Source: Primulina eburnea
Lineage: Eukaryota; Streptophyta; Magnoliopsida; Lamiales; Gesneriaceae
DNA: 64,000 nt
Direction: 5' to 3'
Assembly (NCBI RefSeq): GCF_022965805.1
Contig: NC_133108.1
Location: forward strand, 20,923,545-20,987,544
The translations under genes and the position numbers were made by a program. Below the pieces are notes generated by a model. The model had not been told where the DNA came from. It made no database searches and saw nothing but the letters and a program-made list of their open reading frames with translations. Shown in pieces: positions 1-11,968 of this stretch (positions are counted from its first letter, which is position 1; every line of letters starts with the position of its first letter).

Positions 1-1060
1 TCATTGGATCACATCCAACACAAGACTCATCATGGCCTTGTTCATGAAGAAGCGTATATCTTGCAGGTGGTCTAATAACCCTATCAGACCTTCTAGGAGC
101 TTGTACTTCAACTACTGGTTGTTGGGGATTAGGTTCAACTACTATAGTTGAGGGAGTATCTTGAATTTCTTCAAGTTCTATCATCTTGCCTTTTCTATCT
201 AATAGAAATTCATTTTTCCAAAAAGGTGGCATTTCTTGAAACAAACACTTTTGCTTCATTGGGATGATAGAAATAATATCCAACAGAATTCTTTGGATAT
301 CCTACAAAGTAGCACAAATTGGATCTACTATCCAATTTGTTTCCCACTGTCTGCTTCACGTAAGCAAGACATCTCCATATTCTCAAGTAAGAATACTTGG
401 GAGGTTTCCCCATCCATATCTCATATGATGTTTTATCCACTGCTTAGTATGGACATTATTCAACAACATTGCCGCAGTTCCAAGCGCAAAGCCCCAAAAC
501 GATGTAGGCAATTCAGTGAATCACATCATTGATCGAACCATTTCCAACAAGGTTTGCCTACAATGTTCAGAAACACCATTCAATTGTGGTGTTACTGGTG
601 GAGTCACTGTGAGAGAATCTCATTCTCTTTTAGATAACCCAAAAATTCAGCACTTAAGTATTCTCCACCTCGATCAAATCGAAGTGCCTTAATACTTCTT
701 TCTTGCTGATTTTCTACTTCAGATCTGAATTCTTTGAACTTTTCAAATGCTTCATATTTGTGTTTTATCAAATAAACACACTCATATCTCGAATGGTCAT
801 CAGTAAAGGTAATGAAGTAGGATTGCCCATATCCTGTGCTAACACTTAGCGGGCCACAAACGTCTGTGTGGATCAAATCCAGCAGACCATGTGCACGTTC
901 CACGTTTCCATTGAACGGAGTCTTAGTCATTTTTCCTTTTAGACAGGATTTACAAGCAAGTAGAGAATTTATGTCTGACAAGTCAAACATGCCTTCTCCC
1001 ACTAGTTTGTGCATCCTTCTTTAGGAAATGTGACATAGTCTAGCGTGCCATATTTGTGTG
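1..1060 (-). pseudogene. COP-1 pol: GAG-pre-integrase, integrase, start of reverse transcriptase
   Basis: The minus strand encodes the end of a GAG-pre-integrase domain (residues LLACKSCLKG near 960), then a copia integrase core. Its first catalytic Asp is in HTDVCGPL and the second in the DRGGEY motif. The region of the third catalytic residue (PQLNGVSE) is near 560-580. It continues with YEIWMGKPP and a C-terminal domain (near 440-210), then the RRSDRVIRPPARY linker that precedes copia reverse transcriptase. There is an in-frame TGA after the VRSMM motif near 525, and the frame changes near 440-450, so this is a pseudogene. The integrase would insert element cDNA into the genome. Reverse transcriptase and RNase H are outside the window. 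Confidence 0.85.
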
Positions 1061-1219
1061 GGATTTGGATCATCTAACTTTCTTTTGTTTGTTGTTGAAA
1101 TCATGTTTACTCGGACATTCACTTATCATTTCCAGAACAATTCTGGCGCATATAATTTTTTTATGTCCGGACTTCTTGCAGTGAAATAAATATGTTCTAA
1201 CTTATCGGGCTTCGTAGGC

Positions 1220-1880
1220 CTTTTAAGTGTCTTTCAGAGTTTGCTTCTTATTGGGATTGTTTTTCTTGTGAGGGGCAGAACATTTCTTTCCCTTACCTTG
1301 TGGACCATTTTCGTCTGACGAGAGGGCCATAAGAAAAACAACAATTCTATATTTTATGGTGATCTAATAAATTATAAGCGTGTTGACTAGCTCTTCAAGG
1401 CTATCATCTATCTTATTCAATTCACCATAACCCCGTCAAATGAGGAAGAGAAATATAACAAATTGATGTTATCTAGGAACTCGTTAGGAATCACATATTC
1501 CAGACACACCACATTCTTAGCAAGCCCAGTCATACGTACACCATGCTCATGAGCCAAAGCCCTGTCTTGCGTGCGTGTAGTCATGAGCTCATTGAAAGTG
1601 GTCTGCATAGTTTCATGCACCATGCAACTCTTGCACGAGCATTCGAATGTCAGCAGCATTCAAAATTTTCCTCAAACTGTCTCTACAGTTCATTTGACAT
1701 AAAAGCGAGCATGTTACACTTTAGCTTGCATACTATGGTCCTACCATCTTGCATGCTTTGTCAGTTCAACAGGACTGACATTAGTGTGTATGCCATTTTC
1801 TCTGAATTCAGAACAATTTTTCCAACCAGTCTTGAAAATTAGATTCGATTAGCTGGTTAATAATAAAAATTTATAACGTG
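1220..1880 (-). pseudogene. COP-1 gag (degenerate)
   Basis: The minus strand shows a broken copia Gag. Near 1860-1790 there is a DWL...LNSEKMAYTL motif, which is typical of the N-terminus of plant copia Gag. Then come MLAFMSNEL and QRQFEENFEC-like residues, KSCMVHETMQTTFNEL (1650-1600), and a Lys-rich stretch with a remnant CCHC knuckle (FHCKKSGHKK near 1170). Several in-frame stops and frame changes interrupt it. No credible start codon is left. The intact family protein would form the virus-like particle. Confidence 0.7.
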
Positions 1881-3798
1881 ACGAAATCGAAAATATACTG
1901 ATACGGAAACAAAATAATGGTTGCTGATTATTTTAAAATAATTTTAAGATATAAAATATGGATTTTATTTTATAAATCTCCCTCCCACTATTTTGACATT
2001 TCCACCACCCTCTGATGAAAAAGGGAAATCGTATTTCCTTAGTAGGCACGTAGAGTCCAATTAGCCAATTATAATCCCGAATAATATCAGCCAATTATAA
2101 TTTCTAAAAGGTAGAGTCCAATTGCATCCCTATGCAACCTCCGCGTGTTTTGCCTCACGTTTAATAAGGACCCAATAATATGACGCCGTTTATTTTCGCG
2201 TGTCAAACCAACCCATCAATATTGAATTGTAGTAGACGGTCGCCACGAGTTCCCCCAATAATATGAGCCGAAGTCATGGGAGTTCCACTCAATTCACATC
2301 ATATGTCCGGTGGAAGTCACAGCTTTCCGGCGTACAGGCCTCCCCAATAATATGAGCCAGACACTGTCCGCGGGTAGCGATCAACATGCAACCACGGTTG
2401 ATGGAAGGCAAGGAAAAATTAAACTCTTTTAATTTTTACTTTTCCGGTTTGATATAAATTTTGAATCATATTCAAAATGAGGGATTTTAATTTTTAAAAT
2501 TGTCTCATCATTTTAATTTAAAATCACGTGCCACGAGTTTGTATGTTTGCCGGATTCATGCAACTATATTATCTAATAATATACATACATGTATACTACT
2601 ATATATCGCATATATCATAATATTACATTCAACAATAAATAAGGATGATCGATCGCCAACACTATTAGATCCATGTGAGCCAGATATGGATCCAGGTCCA
2701 AAACCTAGGTGAATGCAGGGATGCAAATGCAACTATTACAAGAGCTTCCAATATTTTACATGTCTTCATCTTAATCATCGGGCCCACCATCTTCCAGTCT
2801 TGATCTCCCACTATTTCTAATAATTACATTTGAATAGCCATGGCACATAAGGGATACATCTCATGGGGTGGGAACGAGCCATAAACCAGGCCCACTTTAA
2901 TAATATCAAATATTAATAAAAAACCGAATAAAACAGTAAACTATCCTAACATACACCTAACACATTGGTCAAGGCTCTCGATCATCCTTCATGCATTTAA
3001 TATCAAATATTAACATCAATTTAATTAAATAATTTAATTAATTGATAAATCATATATCTAATAATTATATCACTAACCACCACAATTATTAAAGAATTTA
3101 ATAAATTAAATAAACTCCTTTATTTAATTTCCAATTAAATCAATAATAATTGATTTCTTGTAAAAACTCATTTTTACCATAAATAATTAAAATCATATTC
3201 TAATTATTTATTTCACAAGAAAATTATTAATTTTCTAAAAATCAATTTTCCAAAATAAAAATTGAACCAATTTTCAAAAATATCAATTTTGTCCAAAAAT
3301 TTGAAAAATCAGAAAATCGAACCCTAGGCCCAAACAATTCAAGCCTATTATCCAGAACGGTTCCCGAGACACTCCCGGGCACCAGCCCGTGCTGCCCTCG
3401 CACTGCCCGAACGTTTCGGGCAGTCGCAGGGACGCTGTGCGCGCGCAGGCCGCGCGCACGTGGCGCGCAGCTCCTGCGCGCGCCGCACGCACGCTGCGCG
3501 GACGTTCCGCGCAGCTCCTGCGCGCGCGCCGCACGCACGCTGCGCGGACGTTCCGCGCAGCTCCTGCGCGCGCGCCACACGCACGCTGCGCGGACGCTCC
3601 GCGCAGCTTCTGTGCGCGTGCTGCGCGTACGGTCTGCCCGGAACAATTCCGGGCAGAACCGAAATTTTTTTTTTTTTTTTTTTTTTAAATTTCTGGAAAA
3701 AACAATTTTTATGGTGCATCAATTTTCTGAAAAATTTTCTTGTGTGGTTAGAAATAAATTATTCAATATGATTTAAAATCATACGATATAGAGAACCT
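1881..3798 (-). other. COP-1 untranslated leader
   Basis: About 1.9 kb lies between the primer-binding site and gag. No reading frame here resembles a protein. The part nearest gag (1980-2400) carries four variants of the motif CCAATAATATGAGCC, at about 2073, 2167, 2252 and 2343 on the plus strand. The middle (2400-3360) is AT-rich with nothing recognisable. The part near the primer site carries the GC-rich hairpin and tandem-repeat block listed separately, and a 22-nt run of T (3665-3686). An unrecognised second insertion within the leader cannot be excluded. Confidence 0.55.
3402..3657. repeat. GC-rich 44-46 bp tandem repeat bounded by two perfect hairpins
   Basis: Four units begin with CGCGCAGCTCCTGCGCGCG-like sequence, with the CGCGCAG core at 3464, 3508, 3554 and 3600, giving spacings of 44, 46 and 46 bp. 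The block is bounded by two related perfect hairpins. One at 3402-3424 has stem ACTGCCCGAA with a 3-nt loop. One at 3633-3657 has stem TCTGCCCGGAA with a 3-nt loop. The surrounding DNA is AT-rich. Ala/Arg-rich open frames run through it on both strands, but they are a by-product of GC content. Confidence 0.85.
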
Positions 3799-3812
3799 GG
3801 CTCTGATACCAC
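3799..3812 (-). other. COP-1 primer-binding site
   Basis: On the minus strand, TGGTATCAGAGCC follows the LTR end CCAACA after 2 nt. It matches the 3' end of plant initiator Met-tRNA, the usual primer for minus-strand DNA synthesis in copia and many gypsy elements. It fixes the adjacent LTR as the 5' LTR. Confidence 0.9.
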
Positions 3813-6068
3813 TGTTGGATCCCGGTTTTCTACACGCCCAAACGCAGCGGAAGTTTTAAAATTTTTATTTTATTTTGAAAATCAAAATATATTTGATTTG
3901 GACGCTCGTATGATTTTCATAACATTCATAGGGAGTTTAAAAGTTATACCTTTGGTGAATAAATCACGAGGCTCCAACTACACCGGTATTAGCGGACGTA
4001 GCTCTTGTTGTAAATCTCTACGAACATTCTTCGATCTCCTAATCCGGTCCACGACTGAAATATTTGTTCCTCTTCTAAATTGCACTAGAAATTTAGAAGA
4101 ACTTTTGCGTAGAGATGGAACACGAAGAAGAAATCGACTCAACATCATAAGCCGAATTTTTCCTTGATTTTGAGAAGAGATTTTCGAGAGTTTTTGAATT
4201 GGGAAGAGCCGAAACCCAAAAAATATTCTTCAAATCTTTCGGATGCACCTTACGTTAATAAGGATCAAATCCTTCTTATCTTTTTCTAATATTTAATTTA
4301 CTTAATTAATCTCATTAATTAAGTTAATTAAATATTCCAAAATTGCATCCCATATCTTGGCCATTCTCGATGCATGCCTTTTTGTAAAGATAAGATTCAA
4401 AATCTTATTATTATATTTATAATCCTTAATTTACTTAATTAATCTCATTAATTAAGTTAATTGAAGATTCTAAAATACATGCAATATATTATCCAATCTC
4501 GAATCCCTGATAATATTTGGAGGATATGATTTTAGGTCAAACATTTAAAAAAAAAAATAAAATAAATTACATGACCTAATTATCATAATTAACATTAATG
4601 GGCTTGATTAATTAATTGATCTAGTCCAACTAGTTTAATTAATTAATCAAAGTCCATTAAGAACTTTAATTATTTAGTATGTTGGATTTGTACTCAAGCC
4701 CATTAAACATACTTCCCATTATATTTAATTTAATATTTAATAAACTCAACTTTTGAGCTTAATAAATTAAATACATTATAAATTCAACTCCTTGAATTTT
4801 TATCACCTCCAAAATTTAATATTTAATAAACCCAACATTTGAGTTTAATAAATCAAATTCTCAAATTTTATAAATTCAACTACTTGAATTTATTATCTCA
4901 AAATTTAATTATCATAAATTCAACTCCTTGAATTTACTATATAATATAAATTCAACTTCTTGAATTTATTCTCTCAACGGGAACAAACAATCCAGTACTT
5001 GTGTGACCCTCAATGGTTCAGGGATACAGCTAGCCGTGGGTTCACAACTCTTTGTGATTCAGGACATAATCCTTTATTCGGGCTTACCCTAGTTAGCCTC
5101 ATTCTTTTCATCAACACCTTGATCAAGAATGTCAGAACTCATTTCTGATTGCACCCATCGGATCATGGTAAGAGCGTCTAGTAGCATCGCCCCATGATCC
5201 CCTAGGTATCACTGATAGTGCCTGCAAGAACCAGTCGATTATGATTAACGTACAGTACGGTCCCTTCATCTCATATATCCCGATCGAATCTGCAACCATT
5301 GGTTCATCGAGGGTTGCATATTAATTCGATAACTATGTGATAACTTTAATAGTGGCATCGCGTGTACTACTGGAGAACTCCTTCTCCAACGTACATCTCA
5401 TACTCTGGCCAGAGATTCCATGCACTATTATTACATCAGATCACATAGGATATCCACACCCGTAGGTGAGCGGTGAATCCCCGACTACAATGCACTGGCT
5501 CCTATATGTGTCGCAACTGTACCCAACCTCGCCACCTGATGACTCTCCTGGAGCCGGTAAACGAGTCAAAGCACAGACCTAGCATATAGAGCCTCAGTGT
5601 TGTCCCGGGTCGTAAGGACTAATGGTGTACAATCATAACCACGGACTTATCCTCTCGATGAATTATAACCACTTGGAAAGTCCGAGGGAGGGTTGTTCGA
5701 TATAATCATCATATGACTACCCATCTGCATGTTTGGACATCTCTATGCCCTTACCAAGAAACGCAGTACACAACATCACAGATGCTAGTCTCGAGCTCAA
5801 GCGGCCTTTATCCCTGTTTTAGGCGGCTGAATCGACTAGGAACGAATTTAGAATATGCAGTGTTTACAAATGAGTTTCAACATCGAATTACGATTCATTT
5901 GTATTAAAGCATAATCAAGGACTTTATCTATGCTGTTTGCATGGGTATTCAGATAAAGTATAACAAGACCATAAAAATTTAAATTATATTAAAATAAAGA
6001 TTGTTTATTTCACTTGAGTCAATAAATTCCCTAGCCAACCGTTGGCTTGCAGGGCATCTACTCTAACA
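3813..6068 (-). repeat. COP-1 5' LTR (2256 bp)
   Basis: The ends are TG...CA. Related copies are at 57940-60004 (opposite strand) and 56858-63968 (same strand, interrupted). The two long open frames in it (4960-5148 and 5713-5907, plus strand) recur in the other copies but run antisense to the element and match no retrotransposon protein. I treat them as non-coding. The right end abuts the first 15 nt of GH1 intron 9. Confidence 0.92.
4780..4967. repeat. Palindrome array inside the COP-1 LTR
   Basis: Four variants of AAATTCAACTCCTTGAATTT occur at about 4780, 4868, 4913 and 4948. Each is a near-perfect inverted repeat of AAATTCAA around a 4-nt centre. The solo LTR copy carries a longer version at 59041-59330, so the array varies in copy number. 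Confidence 0.8.
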
Positions 6069-6083
6069 TTTATAACATCTTAC

Positions 6084-7196
6084 ATGTGGTAATTACAGCT
6101 GAGTCAGACGAAGCATCCTGTAAGATCAGCTTACGAATTTGAGTTCTATCATTACGAGCGTATAAACTTGTGTAATGGTTTATCCCAACGAAGTCCAACG
6201 AACCCTTAAGTAGCGGGGACAAGTCCGGACCGATTTCAGGGAGTCTTTCACCCACCAGCTTCTGCATTGAAAGAGGGTAACTCCCAAGAAGAAGTGGATC
6301 TAGAAACCTTAAAATCAGATTCAAGGCTTGTAATCATTCTCTACAGACCATAATTTTCAAAATACCGAAATAGTAAATTTTATTCGTACGTCATTACCAT
6401 CCTATTCCAAAATCCAATGCTCTCCTTGCAGCGTCTACATTTTCATCAACATCAGATATTGGTTCATACCACTTGGCGTCTAATGCTATACCGACTATGC
6501 CTCGTTGGCTTTCCTGATAAAAATGGCGTCTATTATGATTCGTCCCAGAGATGTTTTTTGTCCCTAAAAAGAAGTTCTTAATAAACAGAAATACCTTGAA
6601 ATTTTGCTTGTAGTTTCTATAAGCAGCAGCATGAGACAAGAGTACGTTATGAGCTACAATGTAAGGCTCGACAGATGATTTTCCTGCTTTGCAAAACAAA
6701 TGTCCGAGGATAGAGCACCTCCCCGGAGCTTGAACCCCTAAATCATAACCTTGGATTGCAATACCGTGAGGCTCGTTGAAAGTTATCCAGTGTTTCACTC
6801 TAGTCCCAAAAGCTTTGAAACATGTAAACGCATATTCTTCGAAATCTTTTCTGTAACAAGTAAAAAATTTGACATATTAAACTTCATTCTCGAACCCAAG
6901 AAATTACACTGTAAGCAAAGTGAATTACACGAACAATGCACCTACACTGCTTGGTTGCTTAATAATCCTCCATACTTATCTTCAAGGATTTGGGGAAGAT
7001 CCCAGTGATATAAAGTTGCATAGGGCTGTATTCCTAACAAAACAATATTTTGAACAACTACTTAGAAATGAAGAACTTGCACGTATGATTTCTCACGAGT
7101 TTTCTTTCTCCTTACAAAACTAACCTTTTTCAAGTAAAGCGTCTATTAGATTGTTGTAGTATTCTATCCCTTCTTGGTTTGGTTTCCCAGTTCCAT
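6084..7196 (-). CDS. GH1 beta-glucosidase, exons 5-9
   Basis: This is the middle of a family 1 glycoside hydrolase, a retaining enzyme that removes beta-linked sugars from small glucosides. Exons on the minus strand are 7196-7125, 7033-6946, 6850-6595, 6513-6398 and 6307-6084 (72, 88, 256, 116 and 224 nt), sizes familiar from plant GH1 genes. All introns have GT/AG ends. Motifs in order are NGTGKPN (Asn codon split with exon 4), [16 protein letters not shown] with the acid/base Glu, [17 protein letters not shown] and FVGINHYTS. No stop or frameshift was found. The nucleophile motif (TENG) should lie in later exons beyond the COP-1 insertion, outside the window. Substrate cannot be told from sequence. 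Confidence 0.93.
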
Positions 7197-7567
7197 CTGT
7201 AAATTCCATAAACTAAAGACGTAAGAAATAGTGCTTAATGTTTTAAGCCACAAACTAATATTGAAAAATAGGGACCATTGGTGGCAAATGGCTGCATATT
7301 CAGTTATGTTTGCGATAAGTTCATCGTAGGGATTAGGGGTGGGCACAAGTCGTGTATTTCGGGTTTCAAATGCTTTGAATTGGATTTTCAGATAATAATT
7401 TATGCTACCAAAAAATAGTTGGTCACCCGAGGAGTCAAGTGCCGATGAGATTTGGTCAGCTTTCCCTAACAACCAATATCCATTATTTGAATTATATGCA
7501 TTTTGAAGTATGTTGTCCTTTTCAAACACCATTTAATAGATTTTGCAAATTCATAAAGTTTAATTAA
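7197..7567 (-). other. GH1 intron 4, downstream remnant
   Basis: This is the original intron sequence between the COP-2 insertion and the acceptor AG before exon 5. A short open frame here (7164-7532) is a chance frame that runs into exon 5. The matching upstream part is 54631-54899, so the intron was about 640 nt before the insertion. Confidence 0.85.
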
Positions 7568-10527
7568 TGTTGGTGGCAAATTGAGATAATAATATGAAAA
7601 TAAAAAAATACATTGGACACCAAAATTTACGTGTAAAACTCCCAAAAATTATTAGAGTAAAAATCATGGGCAAGATGAAAAAAATTTCACTATAATATTT
7701 TATGGTGTACAATCACGCACTATACTTTCAAATAAAACATACGTTCTCTTAATACAGGAGAACAAAAAGCCTCACAAATATTATAGAATTAAGCTGTAAG
7801 TTCTAGGAAATTCGAACTACGTAATCTGAATGCATGCAATCTAGGGTTTTATTTAATATGTGTTTAAACGATTATTGCGTGTTTAGAGTTCACTTCATGA
7901 TCATTTTAAAGTTTCATGCATTAGGGTTTTAAGTTGCATTTCGCTCTCGAACGAGTAACAGAGACCGGGATTATCAGGTAAAATCTTTTTTTTGAATAAT
8001 TAATTTTAATTAATTAATTTGAAGTGTTTTTAAGGGTGATTGGGCCTTGGTGGGTAGTTTTACTCGTCGGGTCATATTTTTAATCGGCACGCAAATTTTA
8101 TCGAATCAGGGGAATTTTGATAGCTTGGTCAATATTTTCTAAAACATACCTAAATGAAATATTTTTCGCGAGTGTTATTAGGCTTGTTGGGTTTGTTTTA
8201 ATGTTTAATGGGCGCAAAACCTTTTAATACTTCTAAAATATTATCAAGGACCCATTAGTAGGTTATTAAACCTAGATTCATTAACCCTAAACACCACTTA
8301 ACCTTCAGTAGCCGCCCATCCCGTTTCCAGCAGCCCTCCCTTCGACTTTTACAAGAAAAAAAAATAGCAGCCCCATCGATTTTCCTCCATAGCTTTCAAG
8401 CAAGCTCCCTCCCCGCTCCTCTGGTGCTTGTCCAACGCGTGTATCTTCGAGTTTGCGAGCATGTTCACGTTAAGGCACACATATATCTTCGTTTTCTCCT
8501 CATTCACGCCAATATTGTGCTGAAATATATGTAAATGCATGACAATCCTTTGATCTACCTTGTGTTCATGTTTTTTAATAAGTTTGACATGAAATTTTGC
8601 ATTTTTATGACTCATGCTCAAGTTTTTATGTATTGTTGCAAGGGGCTGCCGATTTTTATGATTTCTAAGGGGCCTGTAGGTTGTAAACTAAGGAGACATG
8701 ATGCTGGAGTCGAGGGTGTGCAAGGGTTAGGTGAAGTCCGAAAGGTGGTGCATAGGAGGCTAGGGTTTTGGGCGTTTTGGTGAAAGCTTAGGGAAGACGC
8801 GGCTGAAATGGGGCTGAACCAGACCAAGGTGCGGTCGAGGAGGGTCCAACCGAGGTCGAGGGGAGGTCCAAACTCAGCTGGTCTCAAGTATAAGAGGGGT
8901 CCCTAGGTTAGAAGCGAATGCGCTTCAAGGGAGGTTTGGGTGTGCTTTTCCCGTTGTGGTTCGAGTGGTGCGCTGCTTGGGGATGAGGGCTAGGCTTAGA
9001 TTGGTCCAGAAGGGTCCTAAGGTGGACTAGGAGGGGGTGGTTCATGGCTGGTCCCAGCTGGTTAGGTGTAGGGTCAGTGGTTTAGTGCTAGTGTCGCGGG
9101 TAGTTATCGATTAGGTTGAGCAGAAATTTTCCAATAGATTTTTGTTATGATTTGGGGGTCATAAGGGGTCTGGAATAGTTGGTTAATAGGCTGAACAAGT
9201 AGAGTTAATTCATATTTTGAGTTTGGAAAAATTTGGTTAGGTTTCGGGTTGATTCGGGTTGAAACCGGTACCCCCGATCCAAGTTTTAAAACGAATCGTA
9301 TAAGTTTTGAATCGGACTCGAGCTTACGTCTAAGAAGTATTTTTTAATATGTTTTGAGGTGTTTTAAGGAGTTTGGTAAGCTTTGGCTCGAAATTTTGAG
9401 GTTCAGAGGTAAAATGTTCATTTTGGGTTTCTAGGGCCAAAATGATCATTTTACACTCGGGTCGGGTTTTTAGTCCTGGAAGCGCTCTGAGCAAAATTTG
9501 ACATTTTTTAAATGTTTATGTTAACTAGTACACGCCTTTTTACGTAATTATGAAAATACGTTGCATACTTGGTTTTAAGGAAAAATTTCGTATATGCATG
9601 ATTTTGTTAAGTGAAGAAAAATATGATGTTTGAAGAATGGAAGTTGGTTGTGACTAATACAATGACATGTTAATACGATGATATGTAAGACCAATGCTCA
9701 GTGGATGGGTAATATTGTCCCTGATGTCCCCGCCGTCGGGTATCGCGGTTATACGTAGATGGATCCATCGCCTAATACGATGATACGAAAGTCACAGCTG
9801 ATAATTGAAATTCAAATTAAGAAAACGAACATGTATATGTTGATATAATGATATATGTAATGAAAATAATTATGCCTTGACAGATTACGATTTTGCATAC
9901 GACTTTTTAAGATCATGAATTGTATTTTGATTACGGTATTTTCCACTATTGCATGTTATGTATATGTATTTGTATAATGTTACAGGTGTGTTGAATCTTT
10001 AGACTCACTAGGTGTGAAAATGCAGGTGAGCATGTTGTTGAGGAGGCTGGAGGTGCCGAATTCTGAGTAGGCAGGGCTGTATGTGCGCACATGACCCGAG
10101 GACCATATTTTCTGCACATCACATTGTATGAGTTTAGAGTGGACATGAACATTTCATTACGCTTGGTCTTGACATGTTGTTAGTTATCAGGCTCTTTTTA
10201 CTTGATTTATTTCACGTACAATTATGAATGCCGAGTTGGCAATTTTTAACTGCAGTATTTTATCTGTTATTTGATTACGATTATTTTTAAAAAGTTTATT
10301 TTTCAGTAGTATTGCATGCATGCATATTTTTGAGAATTTCAAAAAAATTGAGCTTGTCAAAAAAAATTTAGTAGTATTTTTATGTAGCAGTCGTCACATA
10401 AGCACTCAAATGTTATAAGATGAGATAAAAAAACTCGATGAATGGATGATTTTTGAATGAGGAGAGGGAGCTCTATTTATATAGCTGATTAATTCTAAGT
10501 CTGCCACCAATAATTCTTCTGCCGAAA
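7568..10527 (-). repeat. COP-2 3' LTR, split by SOLO-A
   Basis: The two pieces are 7568-7794 and 10404-10527. They align with the 5' LTR at 25553-25955 plus 54608-54630, including the motif CTCGATGAATGGATGATTT. This copy is about 75 bp shorter because of a deletion near its 5' side. The preceding minus-strand purine tract is AAGTGGGAGAAA. Confidence 0.85.
7795..10398 (+). repeat. SOLO-A: solo LTR, Tekay-type chromovirus
   Basis: It starts TGTAAG and ends GTCACA, with perfect 5-bp duplications TAAGC at 7790-7794 and 10399-10403. There is no primer site, purine tract or coding region, so it is a solo LTR of 2604 bp left by recombination between two LTRs. Family assignment rests on the conserved block near 9988-10030 and ACCCGAGGACC at about 10093, shared with the LTRs of CHR-1, CHR-2 and NA-1. 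Short open frames inside match nothing. Confidence 0.9.
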
Positions 10528-10689
10528 TTTCTCCCACTTGGAGATTTGATTGATAATCAAACAAATATCTACACATCTTTTCAATATTATCATTCTCTGC
10601 TCCTGACGTTTCCGTTAGGTTACTTGAGGATCTACACCACTAAAAATTTTCAATGTGCACTGGCTTGGTAAAAAAATCATCTATCTTAT

Positions 10690-11968
10690 CCTTTGTATTA
10701 CGCTTCGTTCTTTTATTACTTCTCAAACAAAGTGAAACTGAACTCCATTGTGTTTAGTCCTGGAATGAAATCTGGATTCCTTTTCATGTGTAAGGCGCTC
10801 TGTCAGTCACTAAACAAAGAAACATTCTCTTGTTTGTGTCTGAACTCCTCCAAAAATCTTTTAATCTATATTGCCTCCTTTCAAGCTTGAGCTAGCTACC
10901 ATGTATTCTGCCTCCGTTGTAGATAATGTCACAACTGTTTGCAGTTTTGAAACTCAGCTTACTACTCCCTCTGCAAGTGTAAACATATAACTAGTATTAG
11001 ATTTTCTTTTATCAGGATCACCTGTATAATCTGAATCAACATAGCATCTGAGTGTAAAATCTGATCTTCCATAACATAGTGCAACAATTGAGGTTCACTT
11101 AATGTACCTAATGCTCTAGTCCAATGCTCTGAGTGTAAAATCTGATCTTCCAATGCTCTAGTCCAGGATTCGCCATATACCGGCTAACTGCTCCCACTAC
11201 TTGAGGAATGTCCGTTCTTGTATAGATCATAGAGAACGTCAAACTTCCCACTGCTGATGCATATGGTACTCGAGACATCTTCATCCTCTTTGCTTCACTG
11301 CTAGGACATATCTTAGAGGATAACTGGAATTTAATAGGAATAAGGTTGTTATTAGCTTGCTATCTTGCATATTTAAGCGTTACAAGACTTTCTTCAAAGA
11401 ATTTTTATGGGAAAGCCAAATCTTTCTATTACTTCTGTCTCGATGAACTTCCATTCCTAGAATCTTTTTTGCTAGTCCTAAATCCTTCATATCAAATTAC
11501 ATAGCTAACTGTGACTTCAATTCTTGAATCAGATCTTTGTTGGGGCCTGCTACCAACATGTTGTCCACATACAACAGCAAAATGATATAATCATCACCAC
11601 CTCTTGAAATATGTACAAGGGTCTGCACTAAGTCTGTTGTATCCAAGGCTCATGATATAGGAATCAAATCTCTTGTACCAACACCTCGGTGCCTTTTTGA
11701 GACTGCACAAAGATTTGTTCAACCTGAAAACCAAGTTCTCTTTGTCTTCTCCACAAAACCTTATGGCTGAAACATATAGATTTTTTCTTCAAGATTTCTA
11801 TGAAAAAATGCAGTTTTCACATCTACCTATTCTAGATGTAGTTCAAACACTGTATACAATGTCAAAACTACTCTGACTGTTGTAAGCCAAACACAAGAGA
11901 AAATATGTCATTGAAGTCAATGTCTTCTTTCTAAGTATACAATTGTGCCACTAATCTAGCACGATTTA
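10690..11968 (-). pseudogene. COP-2 reverse transcriptase and RNase H (3' part of pol)
   Basis: Minus-strand translation gives a degraded copia sequence. FSCVWLTTVRVVLTL and VDVKTAF (a reverse transcriptase core motif) lie near 11920-11790. The active-site strand LLLYVDNMLVAGPNKD is near 11600-11550, where YVDN replaces the usual YVDD. Then come SDYTGDPDKRKS and the RNase H motif TLSTTEAEYM (near 10920). It has several stops and a local duplication at 11040-11160. About 55 residues expected between this piece and 23057 are missing, probably lost at the CHR-2 junction. Confidence 0.82.

Larger units (their letters stand above)
1..6068 (-). mobile_element. COP-1: Ty1/copia retrotransposon, 5' part, in intron 9 of the GH1 gene
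   Basis: Read on the minus strand, the order is 5' LTR (6068 to 3813), a primer-binding site matching initiator Met-tRNA, a long leader with a GC-rich repeat, decayed gag, integrase and the first residues of reverse transcriptase, ending at the window edge. The gag, integrase, reverse transcriptase order defines Ty1/copia. The LTR begins TGTTAGAG and ends CCAACA. It lies 15 nt inside a GH1 intron and points the same way as that gene. Its 3' LTR and second target-site duplication are off the left edge. The 2.26-kb LTR and 1.9-kb leader are long for copia. The coding parts have stops and frameshifts, so the copy is not autonomous. Confidence 0.9.

Noticed and set aside
3242..3771. Overlapping Ala/Arg-rich open frames on both strands
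   Set aside because: They follow the GC-rich tandem repeat in several frames at once and have no domain similarity. They reflect base composition inside a copia leader.
4960..5148. 62-codon frame conserved in three COP-1-family LTRs (also 58861-59049 and near 63250)
   Set aside because: It runs antisense to the element inside the LTR and matches no protein that I recognise. The third copy is disrupted. Conservation follows from LTR homology.
10693..11876. Plus-strand frames over COP-2 pol
   Set aside because: The minus strand encodes recognisable copia reverse transcriptase and RNase H motifs; the plus-strand frames match nothing.
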